Shown: positions 33,135 to 41,712 of the stretch, in pieces
Layout of the letters: each line of letters starts with the position of its first letter
How positions within the stretch are numbered: the stretch's first letter is position 1
DNA from: Ga0077548 sp035440445
GTDB lineage: Bacteria; Pseudomonadota; Alphaproteobacteria; Rhizobiales; Xanthobacteraceae
Direction: 5' to 3'
DNA length: 64,000 bases
NCBI GenBank assembly: GCA_035440445.1
Contig: DAORMJ010000008.1
Location: 80,386 to 144,385, forward strand
Position numbers and translations under genes: made by a program
Notes under the pieces: generated by a model
What the model saw: only the letters and a program-made list of their open reading frames with translations
What the model was told of the DNA's origin: nothing
Database searches by the model: none

Positions 33135-33584
33135 ATGCTGAACGACGTTTATAACCGCCGCATCCTCGAACTGGCCGCGGACATCCCGCGGGGAGGCCGG
33201 CTGCCGTCGCCCGACGCCAGCGCAACCGCGCATTCCAAGCTGTGCGGATCGACCGTCACGGTCGACCTGCGCATGGAGGGCGATAAGGTTACCGACTTCG
33301 CCCACGACGTGCGGGCCTGCGCACTCGGGCAGGCATCGTCCTCGATCATGGCTCGCCATGTGGTGGGTGCGAATGCCGCCGAGCTGCGCGACATTCGCGA
33401 GCAGATGTATCGCATGCTGAAAGAGGGCGGTCCGGCTCCCGAAGGCAAGTGGGCCGACCTCGCCGTGCTCGAGCCGGTACGCGACTACAAGGCGCGCCAC
33501 GCCTCTACGCTTCTGACGTTCGATGCAGTGGTCGATGCCATCGGCCAGATCGAACAGAAACACGCAAAACAGGCAGCAAAATAA
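33135..33584 (+). CDS. NifU/IscU-like iron-sulfur scaffold-type protein lacking the third cysteine
   Basis: A 149-residue protein of the IscU/NifU N-terminal fold. Cys37 (KLCGST) and Cys62 (ACALGQAS) align with the first two cluster ligands, but the third position, which is KCATL in IscU, reads RHASTLL here. So it may hold a cluster with a non-cysteine ligand, or act in another thiol role. It is the first gene of an apparent operon with a cupin gene (11 bp later), yidD and thrS. The duplicate ATGCTGAA at 33116 could be an upstream micro-ORF start. Confidence 0.8.
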   Translation: MLNDVYNRRILELAADIPRGGRLPSPDASATAHSKLCGSTVTVDLRMEGDKVTDFAHDVRACALGQASSSIMARHVVGANAAELRDIREQMYRMLKEGGPAPEGKWADLAVLEPVRDYKARHASTLLTFDAVVDAIGQIEQKHAKQAAK

Positions 33585-33595
33585 GGGGAAACGCC

Positions 33596-34168
33596 ATGGC
33601 GCCACGGATGCGCAGAGTCGTCACCGGGCACGATGCGAACGGCAAGGCCGTCGTTATCGAAGACGGCGAGCCGCCGGTGGTTTTCGAGCGGCCGGAGTCG
33701 CCGGGGCTCGCGTTCTTTGAGGTATGGAATACCCAGTCCGCGCCTGCGGTGGTTTCCGCGAAGAGCGACCCGACGAAGGATCGTCCGGTCAAGGTGCCGC
33801 CGCCGAAGAACGGCACCATCATCCGCGTGATCGATTTTCCGCCGGAAGACCCGAGCAAGCCGAAGCCGCCGATGGAGCTCGCGGGCAAGCTGTTCGAGAT
33901 GATCGGGCTGCATCCGGTTACCGACCCGAAGCTCTACGAGCGGCATCATTTTATGCACCGCACACACTCCGTGGACTACGGGATCGTGCTTGAAGGTTCG
34001 ATGACGCTGTTACTCGACGACACAGAAGTTGATCTGAAGGCGGGCGACGTGGTGGTCCAGAACGGCACCGTCCACGCCTGGCGCAACCGCTCGGGAGCGA
34101 ATTGCCGCATGGCCTTCATTCTGGTCGATGGCGAGTACGAGCCGGGGTTGAAGCCCGTCTCCGGTTAG
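33596..34168 (+). CDS. Cupin-domain protein
   Basis: A 190-residue single-cupin protein. The C-terminal half shows the cupin motifs (MHRTHSVDYGIVLEGSMTLLL near 118-138; LKAGDVVVQNGTVHAWRN near 150-167), with His residues able to bind a metal. The N-terminal segment (VIRVIDFPPEDPS) is typical of cupins annotated as small-molecule dioxygenase-like or mannose-6-phosphate isomerase-like. Its substrate is unknown. The ATG at 33596 has AAGGGGAA 6 bases upstream. It lies between the scaffold gene and yidD in one operon; its stop directly abuts the yidD start. Confidence 0.85.
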   Translation: MAPRMRRVVTGHDANGKAVVIEDGEPPVVFERPESPGLAFFEVWNTQSAPAVVSAKSDPTKDRPVKVPPPKNGTIIRVIDFPPEDPSKPKPPMELAGKLFEMIGLHPVTDPKLYERHHFMHRTHSVDYGIVLEGSMTLLLDDTEVDLKAGDVVVQNGTVHAWRNRSGANCRMAFILVDGEYEPGLKPVSG

Positions 34169-34516
34169 ATGGCGACGGACCTCGATACGCTGTTCGACGC
34201 GGCCGCGCGTGCGCCGCGGCAGGCCGGGCGGGCCCTGATCAAGGGCTATCGCTATACCCTTTCGCCGCTGATCGGCTTTCGCTGCCGGCATCTGCCGACC
34301 TGTTCGGAGTATGGCGATGAGGCGCTGGCCCGGCACGGCCTGTGGGCGGGTGGCTGGATGACGTTGGCGCGTTTCTGCCGCTGCGGTCCCTTCGGCACGT
34401 CGGGCCTCGATTTCGTGCCGGATGCTTTACCCGAACGCGCGCGCTGGTATATGCCGTGGCGTTACGGGCGCTGGCGCGGCACGAATCAAACGCCGCCAGC
34501 GAAAATTGGAAAATAG
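34169..34516 (+). CDS. yidD: Membrane protein insertion efficiency factor YidD
   Basis: A 115-residue protein. The YidD signature is complete: GYRYTLSPLIG, CRHLPTCSEYG, and the RFCRCGPFGTSGLDFVPD end, all cysteine-rich. In E. coli YidD helps YidC insert proteins into the inner membrane and is associated with the membrane by an amphipathic N-terminus. It usually sits in the rpmH–rnpA–yidD–yidC cluster; here it lies instead between a cupin gene and thrS, which is common in Rhizobiales. It starts on the base after the preceding stop. Confidence 0.9.
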   Translation: MATDLDTLFDAAARAPRQAGRALIKGYRYTLSPLIGFRCRHLPTCSEYGDEALARHGLWAGGWMTLARFCRCGPFGTSGLDFVPDALPERARWYMPWRYGRWRGTNQTPPAKIGK

Positions 34517-34564
34517 CTAGTCGCTTACCTGCCTGGTTTGCAGGAGTGAGCAAGGAGGACGACG

Positions 34565-36541
34565 ATGGTCACGCTGACCTTTCCCGACGGCGCACGCCGC
34601 GAATTTCAAAACGGCATTTCCGGTTTCGAGATTGCGAAGGGGATTTCGCCTTCGCTCGCCAAGCGCACCGTCGCCATGGCGCTCGACGGCGAGGTCATGG
34701 ACCTTGCCGATCCGATCAACCGCGACGCAAAGATCGAGTTCGTCTCGCGCGACGATCCCCGCGCGCTCGAACTGATCCGTCATGACGCGGCACATGTCAT
34801 GGCCGAAGCCGTGCAGGAACTGTTCCCCGGCACGCAGGTCACGATCGGCCCATCGATCGAGAACGGCTTCTATTACGACTTTTTCCGCAACCAGCCTTTC
34901 ACCCCGGACGATTTCGCTGCGATCGAAAAGAAGATGCGCGAGATCATCGCGCGCGACAAACCCTTCACCAAGGAAGTCTGGACGCGCGATCAGGCCAAGC
35001 AGGTCTTCAAGGATAAAGGCGAGAACTTCAAGGTCGAACTCGTCGAGAGCATTCCTGCCGATCAGGAATTGAAGATCTACAAGCAGGGCGAATGGTTCGA
35101 TCTCTGCCGCGGGCCGCACATGCCCTCGACCGGCAAGATCGGCAACGCCTTCAAGCTGATGAAGGTCGCGGGCGCTTACTGGCGGGGTGACGCCAACAAG
35201 CCGATGCTGACGCGCATCTACGGCACCGCATGGGCCGACCAGAAGCAGCTCGATGATTATCTGCATCGCCTCGAAGAGGCGGAGAAGCGCGATCACCGCA
35301 AGTTGGGGCGCGAAATGGATCTCTTCCATTTCCAGGAAGAGGGGCCGGGCGTTGTGTTCTGGCACGCCAAGGGCTGGTCGCTGTTCCAGTCGGTGGTCGC
35401 CTATATGCGGCGGCGGCTGCGCGGCAGCTATGAAGAAGTGAATGCGCCGCAGCTTCTCGACAAGGTGCTCTGGGAAACCTCCGGCCACTGGGAGTGGTAT
35501 CGCGAGAACATGTTCGCGGCGCAGTCGGCCGGCGACGAAGCCGAGGACAAGCGCTTCTTTGTGCTCAAACCCATGAACTGCCCGGGACACGTACAGATTT
35601 TCAAGCATGGTCTCAAAAGCTATCGCGATCTGCCGATCCGCATGGCTGAGTTCGGCATCGTGCATCGCTACGAGCCTTCCGGTGCGATGCACGGGCTCCT
35701 GCGCGTGCGCGGCTTCACGCAGGACGACGCGCATGTGTTCTGCACGGAAGAGCAGCTTGCCGACGAGTGCCTGAAGATCAACGATCTCATTCTCTCGACC
35801 TATGACGACTTCGGCTTTACCGGCGAACTGACGGTGAAGCTCTCGACACGGCCCGAGAAGCGCGTGGGCACCGATGCAGCTTGGGATCACGCCGAAGCGG
35901 TGATGACGAAGGTGCTTGAACAAATCGCCGCCGCGTCCGGCGGGCGCATCAAGACCGCGATCAATCCGGGCGAGGGCGCGTTCTACGGTCCGAAGTTCGA
36001 ATATGTCCTGCGCGACGCCATCGGCCGCGACTGGCAATGCGGCACCACGCAGGTGGACTTCAACCTGCCGGAGCGTTTCGGCGCGTTCTATATCGATGCG
36101 GACGGCAGCAAGAAAGCGCCGGTCATGGTGCATCGCGCGATCTGCGGCTCGCTGGAGCGCTTCACCGGAATCCTGATCGAGCATCACACCGGGCATTTTC
36201 CGCTGTGGCTTTCGCCACTGCAGATCAAGGTCTGCACGATCACGTCGGACGCCGATGCTTATGCCAACGACGTGCGGAAGGCGGCGTTCAGGCTTGGGCT
36301 GCGCGCGGAAGTCGATCTTCGGAACGAGAAGATCAACTACAAGGTGCGCGAGCATTCGCTGGCGAAGATTCCGGTCCTGCTCGTTGTCGGCAAGAAGGAA
36401 GCCGAGGAGCGCACGGTTTCGATCCGCCGTCTCGGGTCGCAGCAGCAGACCTCGATGCCGCTTGATGCGGCAATCGCCGCGCTCGTCGCCGAAGCGACCC
36501 CGCCCGATCTGAAACGCGAGCAGGCGGAAGACGCGGCGTAA
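34565..36541 (+). CDS. thrS: Threonyl-tRNA synthetase
   Basis: A 658-residue class II aminoacyl-tRNA synthetase that charges tRNA-Thr. The N-terminal TGS domain (about 1-60), the editing domain (about 65-240, HDAAHVMAEAVQELFPG) and the catalytic core follow in order. Zinc ligand Cys is in PMNCPGH, motif 2 is HRYEPSGAMHGLLRVRGFTQDDAH, and the anticodon-binding domain ends the protein (KVREHSLAKIPVLLVVGKKE). The ATG at 34565 has AAGGAGG upstream, the best ribosome site of the operon. No T-box leader is visible. Confidence 0.98.
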   Translation: MVTLTFPDGARREFQNGISGFEIAKGISPSLAKRTVAMALDGEVMDLADPINRDAKIEFVSRDDPRALELIRHDAAHVMAEAVQELFPGTQVTIGPSIENGFYYDFFRNQPFTPDDFAAIEKKMREIIARDKPFTKEVWTRDQAKQVFKDKGENFKVELVESIPADQELKIYKQGEWFDLCRGPHMPSTGKIGNAFKLMKVAGAYWRGDANKPMLTRIYGTAWADQKQLDDYLHRLEEAEKRDHRKLGREMDLFHFQEEGPGVVFWHAKGWSLFQSVVAYMRRRLRGSYEEVNAPQLLDKVLWETSGHWEWYRENMFAAQSAGDEAEDKRFFVLKPMNCPGHVQIFKHGLKSYRDLPIRMAEFGIVHRYEPSGAMHGLLRVRGFTQDDAHVFCTEEQLADECLKINDLILSTYDDFGFTGELTVKLSTRPEKRVGTDAAWDHAEAVMTKVLEQIAAASGGRIKTAINPGEGAFYGPKFEYVLRDAIGRDWQCGTTQVDFNLPERFGAFYIDADGSKKAPVMVHRAICGSLERFTGILIEHHTGHFPLWLSPLQIKVCTITSDADAYANDVRKAAFRLGLRAEVDLRNEKINYKVREHSLAKIPVLLVVGKKEAEERTVSIRRLGSQQQTSMPLDAAIAALVAEATPPDLKREQAEDAA

Positions 36542-36551
36542 CGCACGCATC

Positions 36552-36574
36552 ATCGCCGGGCTTGTCCCGGCGAT
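36552..36574. repeat. Short intergenic hairpin repeat
   Basis: ATCGCCGGG (36552-36560) / CCCGGCGAT (36566-36574) with loop CTTGT. The form GCCGGGCTTGTCCCGGC is frequent in intergenic repeats of Bradyrhizobium-like genomes. It follows thrS directly and may also act as a transcript end. Confidence 0.65.
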
Positions 36575-36716
36575 CCCGCGACGGGCAAATCTCGGGACGC
36601 GAGCGCGGCATCGTCAGCGCGCGTCCGCGCAATTTTCCGTGTGTGCAATTCTCAAACTGAAGCAGAACTTCGTGCAAACCCGAGAAGGCTGCATGTCGAA
36701 GGATGAAACCGGTTCG

Positions 36717-37808
36717 TCAGTTCTGCGTCTGCGCCCGGTTCTCGCCGCGCGCGAGCACTTCGACTTCGCGGTCCTGTCCCGCCAAGACCTTGAAATTCGC
36801 CTGATAGGTCTGGCCATCGTGGCGCGCGACCGCAACATATTCCCCGTCCGCCAGCACGATCGAGGGAAACGCGCCGATGAATTCCTTGATCGCGTCGCCG
36901 CCCGGCGTCAGCACCGACCACGACGTGTTGGCGAGCGCTTCGCCGCCGGTCGCGTGCACGAGGCGCAACGTGATCTGTGCCGCGCGATGATGCACGGTGG
37001 CATCGGTCAGCCGGCCTGCCTCGATGCGCACGTCCGCGGTGATGGTGGAGTTGCCTTCACCATAGGTCGATTGCACATAATAAGTCCCGGCGGGCAGGAA
37101 AACGACGTCGCCCGGTAGCACGCCGCGGATAACGGGCGGGCGTTCGCTGCGCATGGTGCGTTTCTTTTTGCCGTCATTGGCCGTGCGCTGCAGGAAGTTT
37201 CCCTCATAGACGTCGAAGCGCAGTTTCTGCTGCGCAATCACGGCGTCGCCGACGCGGCCATGCAGGCGCAGGCCGCCGGCATTGACGATCAGCGTTTCGC
37301 GCATGTTTTCGGTGACGTTCACGCGCTGCGCGAAACTCGCGAGCCCGTAAGCGACGTGCACCACATAACGGCCCGGCGGGAGCTGAAAGGCAGGCGAAGA
37401 TTCCTTGGATTCGGTTACGAGCGTCAGCGGCTGATCGGTGCCGGGGCGCTCGGTGAATACGCGCCAGTGCAGCGCGCGGTTTACGGCCGGACCGTCCGGC
37501 GAATAACGCGCGGCAAGGCTGAGCGAGAAGCGGAGCGGGGAGTTCGCGGGGGGCGGCGTTTCCTTGGCGGCAGGCGCGGGCCGCACGGACGGCGCAGCCT
37601 GCGGCACGGGTGCGGGCTGCACGTGCTGTTGCGGCGGTGGCGGCGGCTGCAGCGGCTGCGGGGCCGGGACGTTCGGAATATCGGCCGGTGGTGTGGGCCT
37701 TTGATTGGGGCCCTGAAACGGGAACCACTGCGCGCTGCCGCTTCCTGCGCTCAGGAGCAGCACCAGAACGGCCACAAAGGGGCCGCGAAAGCCGGAAAAG
37801 CGCAACAT
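36717..37808 (-). CDS. Exported proline-rich protein with repeated beta-type modules
   Basis: A 363-residue secreted protein. The signal peptide is about residues 1-26 (VAVLVLLLSAGSGSA). A Pro/Gln/Ala-rich linker (about 35-90, PPPPPQQHVQPAP) follows, then a globular part with two or three similar segments (FQLPPGRYVVHVAYG; FLPAGTYYVQSTYGEG; IVLADGEYVAVARHDG), resembling PEGA or carboxypeptidase-regulatory beta-sandwich repeats. The linker suggests it spans or binds the envelope. I know similar proteins only as hypothetical ones from Rhizobiales. It faces away from the neighbouring flavoenzyme genes. Confidence 0.7.
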   Translation of the reverse strand: MLRFSGFRGPFVAVLVLLLSAGSGSAQWFPFQGPNQRPTPPADIPNVPAPQPLQPPPPPQQHVQPAPVPQAAPSVRPAPAAKETPPPANSPLRFSLSLAARYSPDGPAVNRALHWRVFTERPGTDQPLTLVTESKESSPAFQLPPGRYVVHVAYGLASFAQRVNVTENMRETLIVNAGGLRLHGRVGDAVIAQQKLRFDVYEGNFLQRTANDGKKKRTMRSERPPVIRGVLPGDVVFLPAGTYYVQSTYGEGNSTITADVRIEAGRLTDATVHHRAAQITLRLVHATGGEALANTSWSVLTPGGDAIKEFIGAFPSIVLADGEYVAVARHDGQTYQANFKVLAGQDREVEVLARGENRAQTQN

Positions 37809-37933
37809 GGCCGGTTTCTTTTAGCCTCGAAGACCCTGATTGCAAGCCGGGAGGGTCTGCCTTGCCCGGCAGTCGTTGGAGAGCTTTCGTCTCCATGCTA
37901 CCCGTCCCGGGCTTTTTCGAGACAAAGGCCAAC

Positions 37934-38497
37934 ATGTCCAACGCTTTAGAACTTCTGAAAACCCGCTCCTCCCGCAAGGTCGCCGACCTCGTGGCGCCCG
38001 CGCCAAACGAGGCGCAGCTCGCTGAAATTCTCACGATCGCCGCGCGCGTACCCGATCATGGCATGATGAAGCCTTGGCGTTTCATCGTGCATCCCAAGGA
38101 AACGCGGACCGCGCTGGTCGAGAAACTGGTCGCCAACTTTCGCGCCGGCAATCCGAACGCGACGGATGCGGAGGCCGACAAGCAACGGCTCCGCTTCACA
38201 GACAGTCCGCTCATCGTGACGGTGGTGAGCAAGATTGCACCGAACCCGAAGGTGCCGGACATCGAGCAACTGCTTTCCGCCGGCGCGGCTTGCATGAATC
38301 TCCTGCACGCGGCGCATGCGCTGGGCTTCGGCGCGAACTGGCTCACCGGTTGGGCCGCGTTCGACAAATCCAGCAAGGAATTGTTCGGCCTTGCGGAGAA
38401 CGAGCAGATCGTCGGCTTCATTCATCTCGGCACGCCGAAAGGCGATGGCTTTGAGCGCTCGCGGCCCGACCTCTCGCAGATCGTGAGCACGCTCTAG
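37934..38497 (+). CDS. Nitroreductase-family flavoenzyme
   Basis: A 187-residue FMN-dependent nitroreductase-like protein (YdjA/YfkO type). The FMN-binding N-terminus (LLKTRSSRKVADL), the AARVPDHGMMKPWRF segment and GFGANWLTGWAAF near 135 are characteristic. It reduces nitro groups or quinones with NAD(P)H. The ATG at 37934 has a weak ribosome site; a longer frame upstream lacks features. The flavin-reductase-like gene starts on the base after its stop, so the two are probably coupled. Confidence 0.85.
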   Translation: MSNALELLKTRSSRKVADLVAPAPNEAQLAEILTIAARVPDHGMMKPWRFIVHPKETRTALVEKLVANFRAGNPNATDAEADKQRLRFTDSPLIVTVVSKIAPNPKVPDIEQLLSAGAACMNLLHAAHALGFGANWLTGWAAFDKSSKELFGLAENEQIVGFIHLGTPKGDGFERSRPDLSQIVSTL

Positions 38498-39106
38498 ATG
38501 TTCTACGAGCCCGCGAAGCGCAATCACGGACTGCCGCACGATCCGTTCAAGGCGATCGTAGCGCCGCGGCCGATCGGCTGGATCAGTTCGGTTAGCAAGA
38601 GCGGCAACGTCAATCTGGCGCCCTACAGTTTCTTCAACGGGGTCGCGACGTTTCCGCCGATGGTGATGTTCTCAAGCGAAGGCCGCAAGGACTCGGTCGA
38701 GAATATCAGCGAGACGATGGAGTTCGTCTGCAGCCTCGCGACATGGGATCTGCGCGACGCTATGAACCGGACCTCGGAAGCGGTCGCGCGAGGCGTGAAC
38801 GAATTCGAGCTTGCCGGTCTGACGGCTGCGCCTTCGCAACTCGTGAAGTCGCCGCGTGTCGCCGAAAGTCCCTGCGCGCTCGAATGCAAGGCGACCGACA
38901 TCGTGCGCATGAAGGGACCGGACGGAAGTCCGCGCAATAATTATGTCGTGTTCGGCGAGGTCGTCGGCATTCATATCGACGAGCGCTACATCAAGAACGG
39001 CATTCTCGATGCGAGCGCCCTCAAGCCGATCGCGCGGCTCGGCTATCGCGACTATGCGGTCGTGACGGAATTATTCCAGATGACGCGGCCGGACGAGAAG
39101 CGCTGA
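38498..39106 (+). CDS. Flavin reductase-like domain protein
   Basis: A 202-residue FMN-binding split-barrel protein (flavin reductase-like). Conserved elements are APRPIGWISS (22-31), NLAPYSFFNGVA (about 41-52) and FSSEGRKDS. In related enzymes this domain either supplies reduced flavin to a monooxygenase or acts on small aromatic substrates. It starts immediately after the nitroreductase stop, suggesting a joint redox function. Its end abuts the stop of the opposite-strand CoA lyase with no gap. Confidence 0.83.
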   Translation: MFYEPAKRNHGLPHDPFKAIVAPRPIGWISSVSKSGNVNLAPYSFFNGVATFPPMVMFSSEGRKDSVENISETMEFVCSLATWDLRDAMNRTSEAVARGVNEFELAGLTAAPSQLVKSPRVAESPCALECKATDIVRMKGPDGSPRNNYVVFGEVVGIHIDERYIKNGILDASALKPIARLGYRDYAVVTELFQMTRPDEKR

Positions 39107-39976
39107 CTATTTCGTCACCCGCGCGAGCAGCCGCTGCGCGCGTTTCAAATGCGGCTGGTCGTACATCTGTCCGTCGAGCGAAATGACCCCGGCATTGCCT
39201 GCGGCCCTGAAGGCTTCGATCAGTTGCTCCGCCTTCGCAATCGAATCCGCGCTCGGCGTATAAACTTCGTTGATGATCGCCACCTGATCGGGGTGGATCG
39301 CCATCTTGCCGATGAAGCCGTCGCGGCGGCCCTCGAGCGCTTCGCGCTTCAAGCCTTCGGCGTCGCGGAAATTCGGATAGATGGAATCGATCGGGGCGAC
39401 TTCGGCTGCGACAGCCGCGATGAGGCACTGTGCGCGGGCGAGGCGATAAGGATCGGTGTAATCGCCGCGTTCGTTGCGGTTGGTCTCCGCGCCGAGATCG
39501 GCGGAAAGATCTTCCGCGCCCCAGGTCATGCCGTCGAGGCGTTTGCTCGCGCCGTGATAGTTATGCAGTCCGAACAGCGCCTGCGCGCTTTCCGTCACGA
39601 GCACGAGAATCCTCGTTGCGCCTTCGTCGATGTCATGGAGCGCTTCGCGGGCCGTGATCTTGGCATCGAGATGCATGACGTCGCCGCCATGGCGGCTTTT
39701 CGGAAAAAGGATGCCGTCGGGCCGTGCCGGCATGACGGCGTCCAGATCGTCGTCAGTCACGCCGGTGTCGAGGGCATTCACGCGCACGAAGAGGCGCGGG
39801 CGGCCGGATTTTGCCACATGCGCGGCGAGATAGTCGCGCACGACCTCGCGCGCCTTCGGTTTGTTGTCCGGGGCGACCGAGTCTTCGAGGTCAAGCAGAA
39901 GCGCGTCGGCGCCGCTCGCCATCCCCTTGTCGAGCTTGCGGGATGAATCGCCGGGAACGAAAAGCAGCGAGCGCAT
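39107..39976 (-). CDS. CoA ester lyase, HpcH/HpaI (CitE-like) family
   Basis: A 289-residue aldolase-like lyase of the citrate-lyase-beta/malyl-CoA-lyase group. The N-terminal RSLLFVPGDSSRKLDKG and the metal-binding LLDLEDSVAPDNK are family hallmarks; the GEDLSADLG-like segment (GAEDLSADLGAET) and IHPDQVAIIN follow. It splits or forms a hydroxyacyl-CoA such as malyl- or citramalyl-CoA. Its ATG overlaps the TGA of the MaoC gene (TGATG), so the two are translationally coupled, which suggests hydration and cleavage in one pathway. Confidence 0.88.
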   Translation of the reverse strand: MRSLLFVPGDSSRKLDKGMASGADALLLDLEDSVAPDNKPKAREVVRDYLAAHVAKSGRPRLFVRVNALDTGVTDDDLDAVMPARPDGILFPKSRHGGDVMHLDAKITAREALHDIDEGATRILVLVTESAQALFGLHNYHGASKRLDGMTWGAEDLSADLGAETNRNERGDYTDPYRLARAQCLIAAVAAEVAPIDSIYPNFRDAEGLKREALEGRRDGFIGKMAIHPDQVAIINEVYTPSADSIAKAEQLIEAFRAAGNAGVISLDGQMYDQPHLKRAQRLLARVTK

Positions 39977-40464
39977 CAGACGTTGATCTTTCGCTTGAGC
40001 ATGAAAGCCTGCCGCTTGCACTCGGCGACCAGCTTGCCGTCCTGATTATAGGTGCGGTGGTGGAAATCTACGATACCGGCGTCGGGCCGCGACTTCGACT
40101 CGCGCTTGCCGAGTACTTCGGTCGTGCAGTGCACGGTATCGCCTTCGAACAGCGGATGCGGGAAGCGCACGTCGGTCATGCCGAGGTTGGCGATGGTGGT
40201 GCCGACGGTGGTGTCGTTCACCGAAATGCCGATCATCAGGCCCAGCGTGAACAGGGAGTTCATCAGCGGCTGGCCCCACTGCGTTTCCTTTTCGCAGAAC
40301 TCGCGGTCGATATGGAGCGGCTGCGGATTGAGCGTCATGTTGGAGAACAGCATGTTGTCCATCTGCGTGACGGTGCGGCGGAGGCGGTGCTCGATCAGGC
40401 TGCCCGCCTGAAAATCCTCGAAATACATGCCTCCGCGAGGGTGTCGGGACGCTTCACTGACCAT
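39976..40464 (-). CDS. MaoC-family dehydratase/hydratase
   Basis: A 162-residue hotdog-fold enzyme. It has MaoC-type hydratase features (EDFQAGSLIEHRLRRTV, NPQPLHIDREF with the catalytic Asp/His region, and GDTVHCTTEVLGKR). It would hydrate an enoyl-CoA. It is much shorter than mesaconyl-CoA hydratase of the ethylmalonyl-CoA pathway (about 340 residues), so that assignment is unlikely. It is coupled to the CoA lyase gene. The ATG at 40464 is chosen by length; an upstream in-frame start exists. Confidence 0.82.
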   Translation of the reverse strand: MVSEASRHPRGGMYFEDFQAGSLIEHRLRRTVTQMDNMLFSNMTLNPQPLHIDREFCEKETQWGQPLMNSLFTLGLMIGISVNDTTVGTTIANLGMTDVRFPHPLFEGDTVHCTTEVLGKRESKSRPDAGIVDFHHRTYNQDGKLVAECKRQAFMLKRKINV

Positions 40465-40577
40465 CGTTTTGCTCCGGGAAGGGGTTGTTAAGGTTCCGTT
40501 TACCATAAGAAGCCAAGGTTCAAGCGGGTCTTTCCGCAGCTAAGGGGGCAGCGGCCAGGCCACAGGGACGTCAGGCC

Positions 40578-41606
40578 ATGTTTCTCGACTCGCTACTGAA
40601 CACGGGTGAGCGGATTACCGCTGCAATCCGTAGCGCGAGCCAGCAGACCGGCATCAGCTTCGACTATCTCATGAAGACAGCCTATCGCGAATCCGCGCTC
40701 AACCCGAAAGCCGCGGCGCAGACGTCTTCTGCGGTCGGGCTGTTCCAGTTCATCGATTCGACCTGGCTACAGACGGTCAAGGAAGACGGCCCGGCGTTCG
40801 GTCTGCAGGCACAGGCTGCCCAGATCGAGCGCGCGCCAAACGGCAACTATTTCGTTCGCGACCCGCAGGCGCGCGCGGACATCCTCAAACTGCGCGAGAA
40901 CCCCGAGATCGCGTCCACGATGGCGGCGGCATTCTCCAAGAAAAACGCCACGGCGATCCGGGACGTGCTAGGGCGCGATCCATCGGCGGGCGAACTTTAC
41001 ATCGCGCATTTTCTAGGCGCGAACGGCGCGAAGCGTTTGTTGTCGCTGCGCGCGACCAACCCGGCTGCTTCTGCAGCCGCCGCGTTCCCCGATGCGGCGC
41101 GCGCCAATCGTTCGATCTTCTACGGCGCGAACGGCGCGCGAAGCATCGACGAGACCTACCGCGTGCTTGTTGCGAAGCACGACAATATCCAGAACACAGC
41201 GCCGGCGACCGCGGTCGCCAATCTCCAGATCACTAATCCTACCGGGGTAAGTCAGGACAATTCGCCGATCCCAAATCTGCTGGCGCGGATCGCTTCGCTG
41301 TTCTCGCCTTGGCGCACGCAGACCCCCGAAGTCATGCCAGTTCGCACGGTGACGGCGACGGCATTCGTTCAGTCGCCTGCGGCGGTGACGAACGCGACCC
41401 CGACGATCACGGCACAAGCCGTACCGCCAGCCGCGCGGACACAAACGGTTTCGACGCTCGCGCAGAACGATGCGCCCCCCCAGAACGATGGTCCCATCTT
41501 TCGCGGCCTGTTTCAAAATCAGATGCCGACGCCCGACTCTCCCATCTCGCAGGACGTCCGTTCGTTGTGGGGTGGCGTGAATCCGTTCCTGCGCCGGACA
41601 TCCTGA
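40578..41606 (+). CDS. Lytic transglycosylase-like (SLT) protein
   Basis: A 342-residue protein. The N-terminal lysozyme-like domain has the SLT pattern with catalytic Glu38 (AYRESALNP) and GLFQFIDSTWL; it would cleave the peptidoglycan glycan. The C-terminal half (about 215-342) is a low-complexity Thr/Ala/Pro/Gln-rich tail. No signal peptide is seen, so it may need another route out or act at a membrane machine, as for flagellum-associated transglycosylases of Rhizobiales. It is followed by the DUF2336 gene. Confidence 0.8.
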   Translation: MFLDSLLNTGERITAAIRSASQQTGISFDYLMKTAYRESALNPKAAAQTSSAVGLFQFIDSTWLQTVKEDGPAFGLQAQAAQIERAPNGNYFVRDPQARADILKLRENPEIASTMAAAFSKKNATAIRDVLGRDPSAGELYIAHFLGANGAKRLLSLRATNPAASAAAAFPDAARANRSIFYGANGARSIDETYRVLVAKHDNIQNTAPATAVANLQITNPTGVSQDNSPIPNLLARIASLFSPWRTQTPEVMPVRTVTATAFVQSPAAVTNATPTITAQAVPPAARTQTVSTLAQNDAPPQNDGPIFRGLFQNQMPTPDSPISQDVRSLWGGVNPFLRRTS

Positions 41607-41712
41607 GCCACGCTTCATTCCTTAACGAAACCTGAAGAGACAGAGTGAACGCTTTATTAAGCGCGCGCGCCCTAGGCTTGCTTGCGATAATTCGAAATGC
41701 GCGGGGTAGGCG

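Noticed and set aside
34517..36553. 678-codon minus-strand frame
   Set aside because: It mirrors thrS, which is certain from its motifs.
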